64,000 nucleotides of DNA from Hyphomicrobiales bacterium. GTDB taxonomy: Bacteria > Pseudomonadota > Alphaproteobacteria > Rhizobiales > MH13. The notes beneath the pieces were generated by a model. That model was not told where the DNA came from. It saw nothing but the letters and a program-made list of their open reading frames with translations, and ran no database searches. Positions within the stretch are counted from its first letter, which is position 1. Every line of letters begins with the position of its first letter. Below, one piece after another: positions 62,001 through 64,000 of this stretch. The stretch lies in the NCBI GenBank assembly GCA_017642935.1, contig JAEPOK010000001.1, positions 682,001-746,000 on the forward strand, read 5' to 3'. Position numbers and translations under genes: made by a program.

Positions 62001-63005
62001 CTAGCCGATGGCGCGGCAAGATTCGCGGATCTGGAGCAGCGGTTTGATCCGGATGACCTCGCCCCTGGGTTCGTTGCCTGCAAATTGAGAGAGCAACAGT
62101 TTTGCCGTCTGCTGGCTGTGTGCGGCAATATCAGGTGACAGCGCCGTTATCGATGGCGTCCATCCTTCGGCCGGGTGATGCCCGTCAAAACAGATGACTG
62201 AAACATCATCGGGCACCCGAAGCCCCATATTCTTCAATCCCTCCATGGTGCCTTTCAGCTGGGCAATGGTCAGACAGATAATCGCGGTCGGCGGGGCCGG
62301 CAGAGACATAAGCTGCTGGACCGCCGAGTAGGCTTGTTTGCGTTTAAAAATCGATTGCTGCATCAGCTCTTCACGAGGCTCCACGCCATCACTGGATAGC
62401 ACCGACCGGAACGCATCGTAACGTTCGTAGGATGCCGAAATCGTCGGGCGTCCGGCGAGAAAGGCAATCTGTTTATGGCCAAGTCGCAACAAATAGCGTG
62501 TGACGAGTTGAGCGCCGTAAACATTATCATCGGTCACCGTATCGAAGCCCGTGCCCGGTAGAACTCGGTCCACAAGGACCACCGGACCGCGCACGGTCTT
62601 CACAAAACGATCCGCATAACCCTCGCCAAGGCTGGTGGGCGCGATGATAAGGCCAGCCACCTTGTGCGCCATCATCAGGGCAATCTCCCGAAATTCCCGT
62701 TCGGGATCATCACCGCTGCTTGCAAACAGCATATGGTAGCCGCGGTCTGACAAAGCCTGCTGCATGGCGCGCGCCAGATGCGCCGCCCATGGCACGGCAA
62801 TATCGGGCACGACCAGGCCGACGGTTGTTGAGGTTCCCTTGCGCAGATTTCGTGCGATGAGATCGGGCTGGTAGCCGGCCTCGGAAATTGCGTCCCAAAC
62901 CCGTTTCTGCAGCGTTTCGCTCACCGGCGCTGCGCCAGAAAGGGTTGCTGACACGGTTGTCACCGATACATCGGCCAACCGCGCTACGTCCTTCATTGTT
63001 GCCAA
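62001..63005 (-). CDS. LacI-type transcription regulator
   Basis: The 334-residue protein has the LacI headpiece (MKDVARLADVSVTTVSATLSGAAPVSETLQKRV) and a periplasmic-binding-like effector domain (VGLVVPDIAVPWAAHLARAM, YLLRLGHKQIAFLAG). Such regulators respond to a sugar or similar ligand. The TTG at 63005 gives the usual MATxKDVA start and has AGGAG upstream; an ATG three codons inside is less favoured. It is divergent from a family 5 binding-protein gene that it probably controls. Confidence 0.9.
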   Translation of the reverse strand: MATMKDVARLADVSVTTVSATLSGAAPVSETLQKRVWDAISEAGYQPDLIARNLRKGTSTTVGLVVPDIAVPWAAHLARAMQQALSDRGYHMLFASSGDDPEREFREIALMMAHKVAGLIIAPTSLGEGYADRFVKTVRGPVVLVDRVLPGTGFDTVTDDNVYGAQLVTRYLLRLGHKQIAFLAGRPTISASYERYDAFRSVLSSDGVEPREELMQQSIFKRKQAYSAVQQLMSLPAPPTAIICLTIAQLKGTMEGLKNMGLRVPDDVSVICFDGHHPAEGWTPSITALSPDIAAHSQQTAKLLLSQFAGNEPRGEVIRIKPLLQIRESCRAIG

Positions 63006-63130
63006 TCGATCAGCTCCTGCCAGGCGGCATGCTCATCCCATGCACGCGCCCCAGTTGCAATTCACGCAATAGGGTTACGGTGTTGCTTTTAGTGCCACTG
63101 CGCTCTTGCATCAACCGCAACCTCTGCTAG

Positions 63131-63216
63131 AAACGTATCGTTACGCGTAAACAATATGCCAACAAAAATAGGCGTTCTTGAAGTTAGCGAACCAGAACAA
63201 CGTAACGATTTGCGTT
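63131..63216. promoter_or_regulatory. Two candidate LacI-type operators
   Basis: AACGTAA-CGAT-TTGCGTT (63199-63216) is an imperfect palindrome with 6 of 7 matched arm bases. AAACGTA-TCGT-TACGCGT (63131-63148) is weaker, with the core CGTA/TACG. Both lie in the gap between the divergent lacI-type and transporter genes. Confidence 0.55.
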
Positions 63217-63241
63217 GTGTCATAACCGGGAGACAATGACC

Positions 63242-64000
63242 ATGCGATCACTCAGATACATTATCGTGCCAGGGTTGGCGGCCACGCTGCTGGCCGCAAG
63301 CACGATGGCCGCGGCTGCACAGGAAACCCTGCGCCTGCGAATGAACGGCGACATCAATGTGATGGATCCGATCGCAACCACGAACTTCACGATTCGTAAC
63401 GCCTCCTATTTGATCTATGACACCCTGTTTGCGCTGGATGCTGACTACGCGGTTCAGCCGCAGATGGCCGGGGGTTACGAGCTGTCCGACGATGGGATGA
63501 CCTACACCATCACGCTGCGTGACGGTTTGATGTTCCACGACGGATCACCTGTGACGGCAGCAGATGCTGTTGCATCGCTGGAACGCTGGGCGGAAGTCGA
63601 TGGTCTTGGCCGCATTCTCTTTTCAAAGATGGACACCATCACCGCCAGTGATGATGACACGTTCGTCATTCAGATGGCTGAACCTTGGGGCCTAGTGCTC
63701 GATGCGCTCGCGAAGATATCCTCCAACGTACCTGTGATCATGCCGGCCCGATTGGCAGCGACGCCAGCCAGCGAAGCGGTGAGCGAGCCGATCGGCTCCG
63801 GCCCATATCGCATTGTGATGGATGAGTGGGTCCCTGGTAGCATCGCGGTGTTCGAGCGGTTTGATGATTATGTGCCGCGCTCAGAGCCTGCCAGCATGGC
63901 TGCTGGTGGCAAGATTGCCCATTTTGATCGGGTTGAGCTGATCCACATTCCCGATACTGCCACGGCCATCGACGCGCTCATTGCTGGCGAGATCGACTGG
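63242..64000 (+). CDS. Family 5 solute-binding protein of an ABC transporter, 3' end missing
   Basis: The protein starts with a signal peptide (MRSLRYIIVPGLAATLLAASTMAAAA-QET) and shows the SBP_bac_5 (dipeptide/oligopeptide/nickel type) pattern: PIATTNFTIRNASYLIYDTLFALDADYAVQPQMA, then YTITLRDGLMFHDGSPVTAADAVASLERW. It binds solutes in the periplasm for a multi-subunit importer whose other genes would follow outside the window. GGGAGA precedes the ATG at 63242. The ligand is unknown. The LacI-type regulator would control it. Confidence 0.9.
   Translation, partial: MRSLRYIIVPGLAATLLAASTMAAAAQETLRLRMNGDINVMDPIATTNFTIRNASYLIYDTLFALDADYAVQPQMAGGYELSDDGMTYTITLRDGLMFHDGSPVTAADAVASLERWAEVDGLGRILFSKMDTITASDDDTFVIQMAEPWGLVLDALAKISSNVPVIMPARLAATPASEAVSEPIGSGPYRIVMDEWVPGSIAVFERFDDYVPRSEPASMAAGGKIAHFDRVELIHIPDTATAIDALIAGEIDW

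Overview
The window looks like a chromosome segment of an alphaproteobacterium, most likely of the Rhizobiales/Hyphomicrobiales type. Supporting signs are high GC content, the cysE-DUF3126 pair, a bacterial transglutaminase-like cysteine protease, a DUF2336 gene, and the tRNA-Tyr/tRNA-Gly/tuf/tRNA-Trp neighbourhood. I cannot name the genus from sequence alone.

Bases 1-32,953 are mostly core genome. The order is an enoyl-CoA hydratase-like gene, cysE, a gamma carbonic anhydrase, a compact mercury resistance cassette (merR divergent from merF-merA, with a textbook 19-bp-spaced MerR promoter), a transglutaminase-like protease, PilZ and PAS signalling proteins, a rhomboid protease, a patatin/hisI/folE group, an Fe-S scaffold with yidD and thrS, and redox enzymes. 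A signalling block follows (lytic-transglycosylase-like protein, DUF2336, HPt protein, two divergent receiver proteins), then nadK, an ABC exporter, rlmB, tRNAs and tuf.

Bases 32,904-57,411 form a genomic island of about 24.5 kb inserted in the tRNA-Trp gene. The 3' 50 bp of the tRNA are repeated exactly at the far end, and a tyrosine integrase lies beside the intact tRNA. The island has a mobilisation module (MobA/MobL-type relaxase, a TraG/VirD4-type ATPase, a three-hairpin candidate oriT, an ArdA antirestriction gene that appears frameshifted, an M48 protease, a ParDE toxin-antitoxin). It has no mating-pore genes, so it is best read as an integrative mobilisable element. It carries three further tyrosine recombinases. 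One sits beside a 22-bp inverted repeat flanking 111 bp that could be an invertible switch. Another sits beside a tRNA-Ala 3' fragment bracketed by direct repeats, the footprint of a second integration module. The cargo is largely unrecognised secreted, lipoprotein and small membrane proteins. It also includes a 1339-residue NACHT-type NTPase with a C-terminal PD-(D/E)XK nuclease-like domain, a probable anti-phage defence protein, followed by a cytosolic peptidoglycan amidase-like gene, an unknown partner and a convergent lipoprotein gene.

Bases 57,412-64,000 return to metabolic genes: a truncated FAD-dependent oxidoreductase remnant, putA with a divergent Lrp-type regulator, and a LacI-type regulator divergent from a family 5 solute-binding protein gene that runs off the window. 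The secE-nusG genes usually found after tuf/tRNA-Trp are absent here, so the right flank may be rearranged or may be another island.
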